The notes beneath the pieces were generated by a model that was given only the letters and a program-made list of their open reading frames with translations, was not told where the DNA came from and did not search any database. Source: Lutraria lutraria (lineage: Eukaryota > Mollusca > Bivalvia > Venerida > Mactridae). From it: a stretch of 64,000 bases of DNA. The translations under genes and the position numbers were made by a program. The DNA is taken from the NCBI GenBank assembly GCA_964023205.1, contig OZ026846.1, positions 35,236,194 to 35,300,193 on the forward strand, in the 5' to 3' direction. Below are positions 1 to 13,684 of this stretch, piece by piece (position 1 is the stretch's first letter; each line of letters starts with the position of its first letter).

Positions 1-666
1 TGGGGGGGACATGGTCTCGGACTGGAGAATGCATGACCGGGCAACCTGGGGGGGACATGGTCTCGGACTGGAGAATGCATGACCGGACAACTTGGGGAGG
101 ACATGGTCTCGGACTGGAGAAAGCATGACCGGACAACCTGGGGGGACATGGTCTCGGACTGGAGAATGCATGACCGGACAACTTTGGGAGGACATGGTCT
201 CGGACTGGAGAAAGCATGACCGGACAACCTGGGGGGGACATGGTCTCGGACTGGAGATTGCATGACCGGGCAACCGGGGCGTGGGGAACATGGTCTCGGA
301 CTGGAGAAAGCATGACCGGACAACCTGGGGGGGACATGGTCTCGGACTGGAGAATGCATGACCGGGCAACCTGGCGGGGACATGGTCTCGGACTGGAGAA
401 TGCATGACCGGACAACCTGGGGAGGACATGGTCTCGGACTGGAGAATGCATGACCGGGCAACCGGGGAGGGGGGACATGGTCTCGGACTGGAGAATGCAT
501 GACCGGACAACTTGGGGAGGACATGGTCTTGGACTGGAGAAAGCATGACCGGACAACCTGGGGGGGACATGGTCTCGGACTGGAGAATGCATGACCGGGC
601 AACCTGGGGGGGACATGGTCTCGGACTGGAGAATGCATGACCGGACAACTTGGGGAGGACATGGTC
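1..666. repeat. Right-hand part of a module A copy (partial)
   Basis: Positions 1-666 match 1,564-2,229 at an offset of 1,563 bp, so this is the right part of a module A cut by the window edge. It shows the module A tail markers in order: an actttgggagg tail, then gagattgcatg (near 260), a gcgtgggg tail, the tggcgggg tail, and cttggactggagaaagc just before the next boundary. Confidence 0.85.
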
Positions 667-2229
667 TCAGACTGGAGAAAGCATGACCGGACAACCTGGG
701 GGGGACATGGTCTCGGACTGGAGAATGCATGACCGGGCAACCTGGCGGGGACATGGTCTCGGACTGGAGAATGCATGACCGGACAACCTGGGGAGGACAT
801 GGTCTCGGACTGGAGAATGCATGACCGGGCAACCGGGGAGGGAGGAACATGGTCTCGGACATGGTCTCGGACTGGAGAATGCATGACCGGGCAACCGGGG
901 GGGGATATGGTCTCGGACTGGAGAATGCATGACCGGGCAACCTGGGGGGATATGGTCTCGGACTGGAGAATGCATGACCGGACAACTGGGGAGGGAGGAA
1001 CATGATCTCGGACTGGAGAATGCATGACCGGGCAACCGGGGAGGGAGGAACATGGTCTCGGACTGGAGAATGCATGACCAGGCAACCGGGGGGGAATATG
1101 GTCTCGGACTGGAGAATGCATGACCGGGCAACCGGGGAGGGAGGAACATGGTCTCGGACTGGAGAATGCATGACCGGGCAACCGGGGAGGGGGGAACATG
1201 GTCTCGGACTGGAGAAAGCATGACCGGACAACCTTGGGGGGACATGGTCTCGGACTGGAGAATGCATGACCGGGCAACCTGGGGGGGACATGGTCTCGGA
1301 CTGGAGAATGCATGACCGGACAACCTGGGGGGGACATGGTCTCGGACTGGAGAATGCATGACCGGACAACCTGGGGGGGACATGGTCTCGGACTGGAGAA
1401 TGCATGACCGGACAACCTGGGGAGGACATGGTCTCGGACTGGAGAATGCATGACCGGGCAACCGGGGAGGGGGGAACATGGTCTCGGACTGGAGAATGCA
1501 TGACCGGGCAACCGGGGAGGGGGGAACATGGTCTTGGACTGGCGAATGCATGACCGGACAACCTGGGGGGGACATGGTCTCGGACTGGAGAATGCATGAC
1601 CGGGCAACCTGGGGGGGACATGGTCTCGGACTGGAGAATGCATGACCGGACAACTTGGGGAGGACATGGTCTCGGACTGGAGAAAGCATGACCGGACAAC
1701 CTGGGGGGACATGGTCTCGGACTGGAGAATGCATGACCGGACAACTTTGGGAGGACATGGTCTCGGACTGGAGAAAGCATGACCGGACAACCTGGGGGGG
1801 ACATGGTCTCGGACTGGAGATTGCATGACCGGGCAACCGGGGCGTGGGGAACATGGTCTCGGACTGGAGAAAGCATGACCGGACAACCTGGGGGGGACAT
1901 GGTCTCGGACTGGAGAATGCATGACCGGGCAACCTGGCGGGGACATGGTCTCGGACTGGAGAATGCATGACCGGACAACCTGGGGAGGACATGGTCTCGG
2001 ACTGGAGAATGCATGACCGGGCAACCGGGGAGGGGGGACATGGTCTCGGACTGGAGAATGCATGACCGGACAACTTGGGGAGGACATGGTCTTGGACTGG
2101 AGAAAGCATGACCGGACAACCTGGGGGGGACATGGTCTCGGACTGGAGAATGCATGACCGGGCAACCTGGGGGGGACATGGTCTCGGACTGGAGAATGCA
2201 TGACCGGACAACTTGGGGAGGACATGGTC
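667..2229. repeat. HOR module A, copy 1 (1,563 bp)
   Basis: This higher-order unit is bounded by the variant tctcagactgg at 667 and 2,230. It contains, left to right, the tggcgggg tail monomer, a 12-bp truncated monomer at 847-858, a gatatgg-rich stretch, a catgatctcgg variant near 1,002, a series of gaccggacaacc monomers, and the gagattgcatg tail region. It is 230 bp (five 46-bp monomers) shorter than the long A copies, because it lacks their internal repeat of the tggcgggg/gagaaagc segment near the right end. Confidence 0.85.
847..858. repeat. 12-bp truncated monomer in module A copy 1
   Basis: The monomer head acatggtctcgg appears twice in direct succession, so one monomer is only 12 bp long. 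This is the diagnostic marker of module A. Confidence 0.9.
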
Positions 2230-4022
2230 TCAGACTGGAGAAAGCATGACCGGACAACCTGGGGGGGACATGGTCTCGGACTGGAGAATGCATGACCGGG
2301 CAACCTGGCGGGGACATGGTCTCGGACTGGAGAATGCATGACCGGACAACCTGGGGAGGACATGGTCTCGGACTGGAGAATGCATGACCGGGCAACCGGG
2401 GAGGGAGGAACATGGTCTCGGACATGGTCTCGGACTGGAGAATGCATGACCGGGCAACCGGGGGGGGATATGGTCTCGGACTGGAGAATGCATGACCGGG
2501 CAACCTGGGGGGATATGGTCTCGGACTGGAGAATGCATGACCGGACAACTGGGGAGGGAGGAACATGATCTCGGACTGGAGAATGCATGACCGGGCAACC
2601 GGGGAGGGAGGAACATGGTCTCGGACTGGAGAATGCATGACCAGGCAACCGGGGGGGAATATGGTCTCGGACTGGAGAATGCATGACCGGGCAACCGGGG
2701 AGGGAGGAACATGGTCTCGGACTGGAGAATGCATGACCGGGCAACCGGGGAGGGGGGAACATGGTCTCGGACTGGAGAAAGCATGACCGGACAACCTTGG
2801 GGGGACATGGTCTCGGACTGGAGAATGCATGACCGGGCAACCTGGGGGGGACATGGTCTCGGACTGGAGAATGCATGACCGGACAACCTGGGGGGGACAT
2901 GGTCTCGGACTGGAGAATGCATGACCGGACAACCTGGGGGGGACATGGTCTCGGACTGGAGAATGCATGACCGGACAACCTGGGGAGGACATGGTCTCGG
3001 ACTGGAGAATGCATGACCGGGCAACCGGGGAGGGGGTAACATGGTCTCGGACTGGAGAATGCATGACCGGGCAACCGGGGAGGGGGGAACATGGTCTTGG
3101 ACTGGCGAATGCATGACCGGACAACCTGGGGGGGACATGGTCTCGGACTGGAGAATGCATGACCGGGCAACCTGGGGGGGACATGGTCTCGGACTGGAGA
3201 ATGCATGACCGGACAACTTGGGGAGGACATGGTCTCGGACTGGAGAAAGCATGACCGGACAACCTGGGGAGACATGGTCTCGGACTGGAGAATGCATGAC
3301 CGGACAACTTTGGGAGGACATGGTCTCGGACTGGAGAAAGCATGACCGGACAACCTGGGGGGGACATGGTCTCGGACTGGAGATTGCATGACCGGGCAAC
3401 CGGGGCGTGGGGAACATGGTCTCGGACTGGAGAAAGCATGACCGGACAACCTGGGGGGGACATGGTCTCGGACTGGAGAATGCATGACCGGGCAACCTGG
3501 GGGGGACATGGTCTCGGACTGGAGAATGCATGACCGGGCAACCTGGCGGGGACATGGTCTCGGACTGGAGAATGCATGACCGGGCAACCTGGGGGGGACA
3601 TGGTCTCGGACTGGAGAAAGCATGACCGGACAACCTGGGGGGGACATGGTCTCGGACTGGAGAATGCATGACCGGGCAACCTGGGGGGGACATGGTCTCG
3701 GACTGGAGAATGCATGACCGGGCAACCTGGCGGGGACATGGTCTCGGACTGGAGAATGCATGACCGGACAACCTGGGGAGGACATGGTCTCGGACTGGAG
3801 AATGCATGACCGGGCAACCGGGGAGGGGGGACATGGTCTCGGACTGGAGAATGCATGACCGGACAACTTGGGGAGGACATGGTCTTGGACTGGAGAAAGC
3901 ATGACCGGACAACCTGGGGGGGACATGGTCTCGGACTGGAGAATGCATGACCGGGCAACCTGGGGGGGACATGGTCTCGGACTGGAGAATGCATGACCGG
4001 ACAACTTGGGGAGGACATGGTC
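2230..4022. repeat. HOR module A, copy 2, long form (1,793 bp)
   Basis: This copy has the same order of variant monomers as copy 1, plus 230 bp at the right end where the block carrying gagaaagc, a G7 tail and the tggcgggg tail is present twice (about 3,481-3,720). Other long A copies lie at 10,019, 13,685 and 19,780, all 1,793 bp. Differences not seen in the copy at 10,019 include a T in a G-rich tail at 3,037 and an A in a G run at 3,270. Confidence 0.85.
2410..2421. repeat. 12-bp truncated monomer in module A copy 2
   Basis: Second occurrence of the duplicated acatggtctcgg head, exactly 1,563 bp after the first. Confidence 0.9.
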
Positions 4023-4783
4023 TCAGACTGGAGAAAGCATGACCGGACAACCTGGGGGGGACATGGTCTCGGACTGGAGAATGCATGACCGGGCAACCTG
4101 GCGGGGACATGGTCTCGGACTGGAGAATGCATGACCGGACAACCTGGGGAGGACATGGTCTCGGACTGGAGAATGCATGACCGGGCAACCGGGGAGGGGG
4201 GACATGGTCTCGGACTGGAGAATGCATGACCGGACAACTTGGGGAGGACATGGTCTTGGACTGGAGAAAGCATGACCGGATAACCTGGGTGGGACATGGT
4301 CTCGGACTGGATAATGCATGACCGGACAACCTGGGGGGGACATGGTCTCGGACTGGATAATGCATGACCGGACAACCTGGGGGGGACATGGTCTCGGACT
4401 GGAGAATGCATGACCGGACAACCTGGGGAGGACATGGTCTCGGACTGGAGAATGCATGACCAGACAACCGTGGGGGAACATGGTCTCGGACTGGAGAAAG
4501 CATGACCGGACAACCTGGGGGGGACATGGTCTCGGACTGGAGAATGCATGACCGGACAACTTGGGGAGGACATGGTCTCGGACTGGAGAAAGCATGACCG
4601 GACAACCTGGGGGGGACATGGTCTCGGACTGGAGAATGCATGACAGGACAACCTGGGGAGGACATGGTCTCGGACTGGAGAATGCATGACCGGACAACCT
4701 GGGGGGGACATGGTCTCGGACTTGAGAATGCATGACCGGACAACTTGGGGGGGACATGGTCTCGGACTGGAGAATGCATGACC

Positions 4784-4803
4784 GGGCAACCGGGGAGGGG
4801 GGG
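4784..4803 (+). other. Canonical G-quadruplex motif, representative site
   Basis: Monomers whose tail is accgggga followed by seven Gs give four G-tracts of three or more with loops of 5, 2 and 1 bases on the plus strand. The same arrangement occurs at 6,166-6,185, 7,305-7,324, 12,574-12,593, 16,239-16,258 and about two dozen sites in all, mainly in module B and the 8.5-kb unit. Formation in a cell is inferred. Confidence 0.6.
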
Positions 4804-7800
4804 ACATGGTCTCGGACTGGAGAATGCATGACCGGACAACCTGGGGAGGACATGGTCTCGGACTGGAGAATGCATGACCGGGCAACCGGGGAGGGGGGAA
4901 CATGGTCTCGGACTGGAGAATGCATGACCGGGCAACCGGGGAGGGGGGAACATGGTCTCGGACTGGAGAATGCATGACCGGGCAACCGGGGAGGGGGGAA
5001 CATGGTCTCGGACTGGAGAATGCATGACCGGGCAACCGGGGAGGGGGGAACATGGTCTTGGACTGGCGAATGCATGATCGGACAACCTGGGGGGGACATG
5101 GTCTCGGACTGGAGAATGCATGACCGGGCAACCTGGGGGGTACATGGTCTCGGACTGGAGAATGCATGACCGGGCAACCTGGGGGGATATGGTCTTGGAC
5201 TGGAGAATGCATGACCGACAAACGGGGAGGGAGGAACATGGTCTCGGACTGGAGAATGCATGACCGGGCAACCGGGGAGGGAGGAACATGGTCTCGGACT
5301 GGAGAATGCATGACCGGGCAACCGGGGGGGGATATGGTCTCGGACTGGAGAATGCATGACCGGGCAACCTGGGGGGATATGGTCTCGGACTGGAGAATGC
5401 ATGACCGGACAACTGGGGAGGGAGGAACATGATATCGGACTGGAGAATGCATGACCGGGCAACCGGGGAGGGAGGAACATGGTCTCGGACTGGAGAATGC
5501 ATGACCAGGCAACCGGGGGGGAATATGGTCTCGGACTGGAGAATGCATGACCGGGCAACCGGGGAGGGAGGAACATGGTCTCGGACTGGAGAATGCATGA
5601 CCGGGCAACCGGGGAGGGGGGAACATGGTCTCGGACTGGAGAAAGCATGACCGGACAACCTTGGGGGGACATGGTCTCGGACTGGAGAATGCATGACCGG
5701 GCAACCTGGGGGGGACATGGTCTCGGACTGGAGAATGCATGACCGGACAACCTGGGGGGGACATGGTCTCGGACTGGAGAATGCATGACCGGACAACCTG
5801 GGGGGGACATGGTCTCGGACTGGAGAATGCATGACCGGACAACCTGGGGAGTACATGGTCTCGGACTGGAGAATGCATGACCGGGCAACCGGGGAGGGGG
5901 GAACATGGTCTCGGACTGGAGAATGCATGACCGGGCAACCGGGGAGGGGGGAACATGGTCTTGGACTGGCGAATGCATGACTGGACAACCTGGGGGGGAC
6001 ATGGTCTCGGACTGGAGAATGCATGATCGGACAACCTGGGGGGGACATGGTCTCGGACTGGAGAATGCATGACCGGGCAACCTGGGGGGGACATGGTCTC
6101 GGACTGGAGAATGCATGACCGGGCAACCTGGGGGGATATGGTCTTGGACTGGAGAATGCATGACCGGGCAACCGGGGAGGGGGGGACATGGTCTCGGACT
6201 GGAGAATGCATGACCGGACAACCTGGGGAGGACATGGTCTCGGACTGGAGAAAGCATGACCGGGCAACCGGGGAGGGGGGAACATGGTCTCGGACTGGAG
6301 AATGCATGACCGGGCAACTGGGGAGGGGGGAACATGGTCTCGGACTGGAGAATGCATGACCGGGCAACCGGGGAGGCAGGAACATGGTCTCGGACTGGAG
6401 AATGCATGACCGGGCAACCAGGGGGGGACATGGTCTCGGACTGGAGAATGCATGACCGGGCAACCGGGGAGGGGGGAACATGGTCTTGGACTGGCGAATG
6501 CATGACCGGACAACCTGGGGGGGACATGGTCTCGGACTGGAGAATGCATGACCGGACAACCTGGGGAGGACATGGTCTCGGACTGGAGAATGCATGACCA
6601 GACAACCGTGGGGGAACATGGTCTCGGACTGGATAATGCATGACCGGGCAACCGGGGAGGCAGGAACATGGTCTCGGACTGGAGAAAGCATGACCGGACA
6701 ACCTGGGGGGGACATGGTCTCGGACTGGAGAATGCATGACCGGACAACTTGGGGAGGACATGGTCTCGGACTGGAGAAAGCATGACCGGACAACCTGGGG
6801 GGACATGGTCTCGGACTGGAGAATGCATGACCGGACAACCTGGGGGGGACATGGTCTCGGACTTGAGAATGCATGACCGGACAACTTGGGGGGGACATGG
6901 TCTCGGACTGGAGAATGCATGACCGGACAACCTGGGGAGGACATGGTCTCGGACTGGAGAATGTATGACCGGGCAACCGGGGAGGGGGGAACATGGTCTC
7001 GGACTGGAGAATGCATGACCGGGCAACCGGGGAGGGGGGAACATGGTCTTGAACTGGCGAATGCATGACCGGACAACCTTGGGGGGACATGGTCTCGGAC
7101 TGGAGAATGCATGACCGGGCAACCTGGGGGGGACATGGTCTCGGACTGGAGAATGCATGACCGGGCAACCAGGGGGGGATATGGTCTCGGACTGGAGAAT
7201 GCATGACCGGACAACTGGGGAGGGAGGAACATGGTCTCGGACTGGAGAATGCATGACCGGGCAACCTGGGGGGGACATGGTCTCGGACTGGAGAATGCAT
7301 GACCGGGCAACCGGGGAGGGGGGGACATGGTCTCGGACTGGAGAATGCATGACCGGACAACCTGGGGAGGACATGGTCTCGGACTGGAGAATGCATGACC
7401 GGGCAACCGGGGAGGGGGGAACATGGTCTTGGTCTGGCGAATGCATGACCGGGCAACCGGGGAGGGGGGAACATGGTCTTGGTCTGGCGAATGCATGACC
7501 GGACAACCTGGGGGGGACATGGTCTCGGACTGGAGAATGCATGACCGGGCAACCTGGGGGGGACATGGTCTCGGACTGGAGAATGCATGACCGGACAACC
7601 TGGGGAGGACATGGTCTCGGACTGGAGAATGCATGACCAGGCAACCGGGGAGGGGGGAACATGGTCTCGGACAGGAGAATGCATGACCGGACAACTTGGG
7701 GAGGACATGGTCTTGGACTGGAGAAAGCATGACCGGACAACCTGGGGGGGACATGGTCTCGGACTGGATAATGCATGACCGGACAACCTGGGGGGGACAT

Positions 7801-8324
7801 GGTCTCGGACTGGAGAATGCATGACCGGACAACCTGGGGGGGACATGGTCTCGGACTGGAGAATGCATGACCGGACAACCTGGGGAGGACATGGTCTCGG
7901 ACTGGAGAATGCATGACCAGACAACCGTGGGGGAACATGGTCTCGGACTGGATAATGCATGACCGGGCAACCGGGGAGGCAGGAACATGGTCTCGGACTG
8001 GAGAATGCATGACCGGGCAACCTGGGGGGGACATGGTCTCGGACTGGAGAATGCATGACCGGACAACTTGGGGAGGACATGGTCTCGGACTGGAGAAAGC
8101 ATGACCGGACAACCTGGGGGGACATGGTCTCGGACTGGAGAATGCATGACCGGACAACTTTGGGAGGACATGGTCTCGGACTGGAGAAAGCATGACCGGA
8201 CAACCTGGGGGGGACATGGTCTCGGACTGGAGATTGCATGACCGGGCAACCGGGGCGTGGGGAACATGGTCTCGGACTGGAGAAAGCATGACCGGACAAC
8301 CTGGGGGGGACATGGTCTCGGACT

Positions 8325-8345
8325 GGAGAATGCATGACCGGACAA
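8325..8345. repeat. Junction of a 141-bp in-register monomer deletion
   Basis: Compared with module A (1,779 to 2,230 is 451 bp), the equivalent stretch here (8,192 to 8,502) is 310 bp. The missing 141 bp equals monomers of 46, 46 and 49 bp: the tggcgggg monomer, a tggggagg monomer and the accggggagggggg monomer that normally precedes acttggggagg. The monomer phase is kept across the join. Confidence 0.7.
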
Positions 8346-8501
8346 CTTGGGGAGGACATGGTCTTGGACTGGAGAAAGCATGACCGGACAACCTGGGGGG
8401 GACATGGTCTCGGACTGGAGAATGCATGACCGGGCAACCTGGGGGGGACATGGTCTCGGACTGGAGAATGCATGACCGGACAACTTGGGGAGGACATGGT
8501 C

Positions 8502-10018
8502 TCAGACTGGAGAAAGCATGACCGGACAACCTGGGGGGGACATGGTCTCGGACTGGAGAATGCATGACCGGGCAACCTGGCGGGGACATGGTCTCGGACT
8601 GGAGAATGCATGACCGGACAACCTGGGGAGGACATGGTCTCGGACTGGAGAATGCATGACCGGGCAACCGGGGAGGGAGGAACATGGTCTCGGACATGGT
8701 CTCGGACTGGAGAATGCATGACCGGGCAACCGGGGGGGGATATGGTCTCGGACTGGAGAATGCATGACCGGGCAACCTGGGGGGATATGGTCTCGGACTG
8801 GAGAATGCATGACCGGACAACTGGGGAGGGAGGAACATGATCTCGGACTGGAGAATGCATGACCGGGCAACCGGGGAGGGAGGAACATGGTCTCGGACTG
8901 GAGAATGCATGACCAGGCAACCGGGGGGGAATATGGTCTCGGACTGGAGAATGCATGACCGGGCAACCGGGGAGGGAGGAACATGGTCTCGGACTGGAGA
9001 ATGCATGACCGGGCAACCGGGGAGGGGGGAACATGGTCTCGGACTGGAGAAAGCATGACCGGACAACCTTGGGGGGACATGGTCTCGGACTGGAGAATGC
9101 ATGACCGGGCAACCTGGGGGGGACATGGTCTCGGACTGGAGAATGCATGACCGGACAACCTGGGGGGGACATGGTCTCGGACTGGAGAATGCATGACCGG
9201 ACAACCTGGGGAGTACATGGTCTCGGACTGGAGAATGCATGACCGGGCAACCGGGGAGGGGGGAACATGGTCTCGGACTGGAGAATGCATGACCGGGCAA
9301 CCGGGGAGGGGGGAACATGGTCTTGGACTGGCGAATGCATGACCGGACAACCTGGGGGGGACATGGTCTCGGACTGGAGAATGCATGACCGGGCAACCTG
9401 GGGGGGACATGGTCTCGGACTGGAGAATGCATGACCGGACAACTTGGGGAGGACATGGTCTCGGACTGGAGAAAGCATGACCGGACAACCTGGGGGGACA
9501 TGGTCTCGGACTGGAGAATGCATGACCGGACAACTTTGGGAGGACATGGTCTCGGACTGGAGAAAGCATGACCGGACAACCTGGGGGGGACATGGTCTCG
9601 GACTGGAGATTGCATGACCGGGCAACCGGGGCGTGGGGAACATGGTCTCGGACTGGAGAAAGCATGACCGGACAACCTGGGGGGGACATGGTCTCGGACT
9701 GGAGAATGCATGACCGGGCAACCTGGCGGGGACATGGTCTCGGACTGGAGAATGCATGACCGGACAACCTGGGGAGGACATGGTCTCGGACTGGAGAATG
9801 CATGACCGGGCAACCGGGGAGGGGGGACATGGTCTCGGACTGGAGAATGCATGACCGGACAACTTGGGGAGGACATGGTCTTGGACTGGAGAAAGCATGA
9901 CCGGACAACCTGGGGGGGACATGGTCTCGGACTGGAGAATGCATGACCGGGCAACCTGGGGGGGACATGGTCTCGGACTGGAGAATGCATGACCGGACAA
10001 CTTGGGGAGGACATGGTC
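8502..10018. repeat. HOR module A, copy 3, short form (1,517 bp)
   Basis: Same marker order as copy 1 but 46 bp shorter, exactly one monomer. The run of gaccggacaacc/G7 monomers near 9,140-9,215 has one fewer member, and the following tail reads ggggagtacatgg instead of ggggaggacatgg. That gagtacatgg variant is otherwise found in module B copies (near 5,851 and 17,300), so this stretch may have been exchanged with B. Confidence 0.8.
8682..8693. repeat. 12-bp truncated monomer in module A copy 3
   Basis: Duplicated acatggtctcgg head at the position expected for module A. Confidence 0.9.
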
Positions 10019-11811
10019 TCAGACTGGAGAAAGCATGACCGGACAACCTGGGGGGGACATGGTCTCGGACTGGAGAATGCATGACCGGGCAACCTGGCGG
10101 GGACATGGTCTCGGACTGGAGAATGCATGACCGGACAACCTGGGGAGGACATGGTCTCGGACTGGAGAATGCATGACCGGGCAACCGGGGAGGGAGGAAC
10201 ATGGTCTCGGACATGGTCTCGGACTGGAGAATGCATGACCGGGCAACCGGGGGGGGATATGGTCTCGGACTGGAGAATGCATGACCGGGCAACCTGGGGG
10301 GATATGGTCTCGGACTGGAGAATGCATGACCGGACAACTGGGGAGGGAGGAACATGATCTCGGACTGGAGAATGCATGACCGGGCAACCGGGGAGGGAGG
10401 AACATGGTCTCGGACTGGAGAATGCATGACCAGGCAACCGGGGGGGAATATGGTCTCGGACTGGAGAATGCATGACCGGGCAACCGGGGAGGGAGGAACA
10501 TGGTCTCGGACTGGAGAATGCATGACCGGGCAACCGGGGAGGGGGGAACATGGTCTCGGACTGGAGAAAGCATGACCGGACAACCTTGGGGGGACATGGT
10601 CTCGGACTGGAGAATGCATGACCGGGCAACCTGGGGGGGACATGGTCTCGGACTGGAGAATGCATGACCGGACAACCTGGGGGGGACATGGTCTCGGACT
10701 GGAGAATGCATGACCGGACAACCTGGGGGGGACATGGTCTCGGACTGGAGAATGCATGACCGGACAACCTGGGGAGGACATGGTCTCGGACTGGAGAATG
10801 CATGACCGGGCAACCGGGGAGGGGGGAACATGGTCTCGGACTGGAGAATGCATGACCGGGCAACCGGGGAGGGGGGAACATGGTCTTGGACTGGCGAATG
10901 CATGACCGGACAACCTGGGGGGGACATGGTCTCGGACTGGAGAATGCATGACCGGGCAACCTGGGGGGGACATGGTCTCGGACTGGAGAATGCATGACCG
11001 GACAACTTGGGGAGGACATGGTCTCGGACTGGAGAAAGCATGACCGGACAACCTGGGGGGACATGGTCTCGGACTGGAGAATGCATGACCGGACAACTTT
11101 GGGAGGACATGGTCTCGGACTGGAGAAAGCATGACCGGACAACCTGGGGGGGACATGGTCTCGGACTGGAGATTGCATGACCGGGCAACCGGGGCGTGGG
11201 GAACATGGTCTCGGACTGGAGAAAGCATGACCGGACAACCTGGGGGGGACATGGTCTCGGACTGGAGAATGCATGACCGGGCAACCTGGGGGGGACATGG
11301 TCTCGGACTGGAGAATGCATGACCGGGCAACCTGGCGGGGACATGGTCTCGGACTGGAGAATGCATGACCGGGCAACCTGGGGGGGACATGGTCTCGGAC
11401 TGGAGAAAGCATGACCGGACAACCTGGGGGGGACATGGTCTCGGACTGGAGAATGCATGACCGGGCAACCTGGGGGGGACATGGTCTCGGACTGGAGAAT
11501 GCATGACCGGGCAACCTGGCGGGGACATGGTCTCGGACTGGAGAATGCATGACCGGACAACCTGGGGAGGACATGGTCTCGGACTGGAGAATGCATGACC
11601 GGGCAACCGGGGAGGGGGGACATGGTCTCGGACTGGAGAATGCATGACCGGACAACTTGGGGAGGACATGGTCTTGGACTGGAGAAAGCATGACCGGACA
11701 ACCTGGGGGGGACATGGTCTCGGACTGGAGAATGCATGACCGGGCAACCTGGGGGGGACATGGTCTCGGACTGGAGAATGCATGACCGGACAACTTGGGG
11801 AGGACATGGTC
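10019..11811. repeat. HOR module A, copy 4, long form (1,793 bp)
   Basis: Matches copy 2 at an offset of 7,789 bp, and this offset also holds for the next boundary (4,023 to 11,812). The set A2-B1-A3 therefore behaves as a larger unit whose repetition starts here. The doubled tggcgggg segment is near 11,270-11,520. Confidence 0.8.
10199..10210. repeat. 12-bp truncated monomer in module A copy 4
   Basis: Duplicated acatggtctcgg head at the position expected for module A. Confidence 0.9.
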
Positions 11812-13684
11812 TCAGACTGGAGAAAGCATGACCGGACAACCTGGGGGGGACATGGTCTCGGACTGGAGAATGCATGACCGGGCAACCTGGCGGGGACATG
11901 GTCTCGGACTGGAGAATGCATGACCGGACAACCTGGGGAGGACATGGTCTCGGACTGGAGAATGCATGACCGGGCAACCGGGGAGGGGGGACATGGTCTC
12001 GGACTGGAGAATGCATGACCGGACAACTTGGGGAGGACATGGTCTTGGACTGGAGAAAGCATGACCGGATAACCTGGGTGGGACATGGTCTCGGACTGGA
12101 TAATGCATGACCGGACAACCTGGGGGGGACATGGTCTCGGACTGGATAATGCATGACCGGACAACCTGGGGGGGGACATGGTCTCGGACTGGAGAATGCA
12201 TGACCGGACAACCTGGGGAGGACATGGTCTCGGACTGGAGAATGCATGACCAGACAACCGTGGGGGAACATGGTCTCGGACTGGAGAAAGCATGACCGGA
12301 CAACCTGGGGGGGACATGGTCTCGGACTGGAGAATGCATGACCGGACAACTTGGGGAGGACATGGTCTCGGACTGGAGAAAGCATGACCGGACAACCTGG
12401 GGGGGACATGGTCTCGGACTGGAGAATGCATGACAGGACAACCTGGGGAGGACATGGTCTCGGACTGGAGAATGCATGACCGGACAACCTGGGGGGGACA
12501 TGGTCTCGGACTTGAGAATGCATGACCGGACAACTTGGGGGGGACATGGTCTCGGACTGGAGAATGCATGACCGGGCAACCGGGGAGGGGGGGACATGGT
12601 CTCGGACTGGAGAATGCATGACCGGACAACCTGGGGAGGACATGGTCTCGGACTGGAGAATGCATGACCGGGCAACCGGGGAGGGGGGAACATGGTCTCG
12701 GACTGGAGAATGCATGACCGGGCAACCGGGGAGGGGGGAACATGGTCTCGGACTGGAGAATGCATGACCGGGCAACCGGGGAGGGGGGAACATGGTCTCG
12801 GACTGGAGAATGCATGACCGGGCAACCGGGGAGGGAGGAACATGGTCTCGGACTGGAGAATGCATGACCGGGCAACCGGGGAGGGGGGAACATGGTCTTG
12901 GACTGGCGAATGCATGACCGGACAACCTGGGGGGGACATGGTCTCGGACTGGAGAATGCATGACCGGGCAACCTGGGGGGGACATGGTCTCGGACTGGAG
13001 AATGCATGACCGGACAACTTGGGGAGGACATGGTCTCGGACTGGAGAAAGCATGACCGGACAACCTGGGGGGACATGGTCTCGGACTGGAGAATGCATGA
13101 CCGGACAACTTGGGGAGGACATGGTCTCGGACTGGAGAAAGCATGACCGGACAACCTGGGGGGACATGGTCTCGGACTGGAGAATGCATGACCGGACAAC
13201 TTTGGGAGGACATGGTCTCGGACTGGAGAAAGCATGACCGGACAACCTGGGGGGGACATGGTCTCGGACTGGAGATTGCATGACCGGGCAACCGGGGCGT
13301 GGGGAACATGGTCTCGGACTGGAGAAAGCATGACCGGACAACCTGGGGGGGACATGGTCTCGGACTGGAGAATGCATGACCGGGCAACCTGGCGGGGACA
13401 TGGTCTCGGACTGGAGAATGCATGACCGGACAACCTGGGGAGGACATGGTCTCGGACTGGAGAATGCATGACCGGGCAACCGGGGAGGGGGGACATGGTC
13501 TCGGACTGGAGAATGCATGACCGGACAACTTGGGGAGGACATGGTCTTGGACTGGAGAAAGCATGACCGGACAACCTGGGGGGGACATGGTCTCGGACTG
13601 GAGAATGCATGACCGGGCAACCTGGGGGGGACATGGTCTCGGACTGGAGAATGCATGACCGGACAACTTGGGGAGGACATGGTC
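11812..13684. repeat. Short B/A recombinant module (1,873 bp)
   Basis: The left 0.9 kb is a module B start (ggataacc marker at 12,066, cttgagaatgc near 12,515), with one extra G in a tail near 12,170 that shifts later landmarks by 1 bp. From about 12,800 it passes directly into a module A tail, with gagattgcatg near 13,274. Relative to full module B the whole middle is missing, as expected if B and A recombined unequally. From about 12,530 onward it matches 18,625 onward at an offset of 6,095 bp. Confidence 0.75.

Larger units (their letters stand above)
4023..8501. repeat. HOR module B, copy 1 (4,479 bp)
   Basis: The left end shares the tctcagactgg boundary with module A but then enters a different series: a ggataacctgggtggg tail near 4,279, gataatgc monomers, ccagacaaccgtg, gacaggac, and cttgagaatgc near 4,725. 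The middle (about 5,240-5,780) resembles an internal stretch of module A, including a catgatatcgg variant where A has catgatctcgg. The right end is a module A tail lacking three monomers near 8,340. One altered monomer near 5,216 reads gaccgacaaacgggg, one base shorter than its counterpart in the copy at 15,478. Confidence 0.8.
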
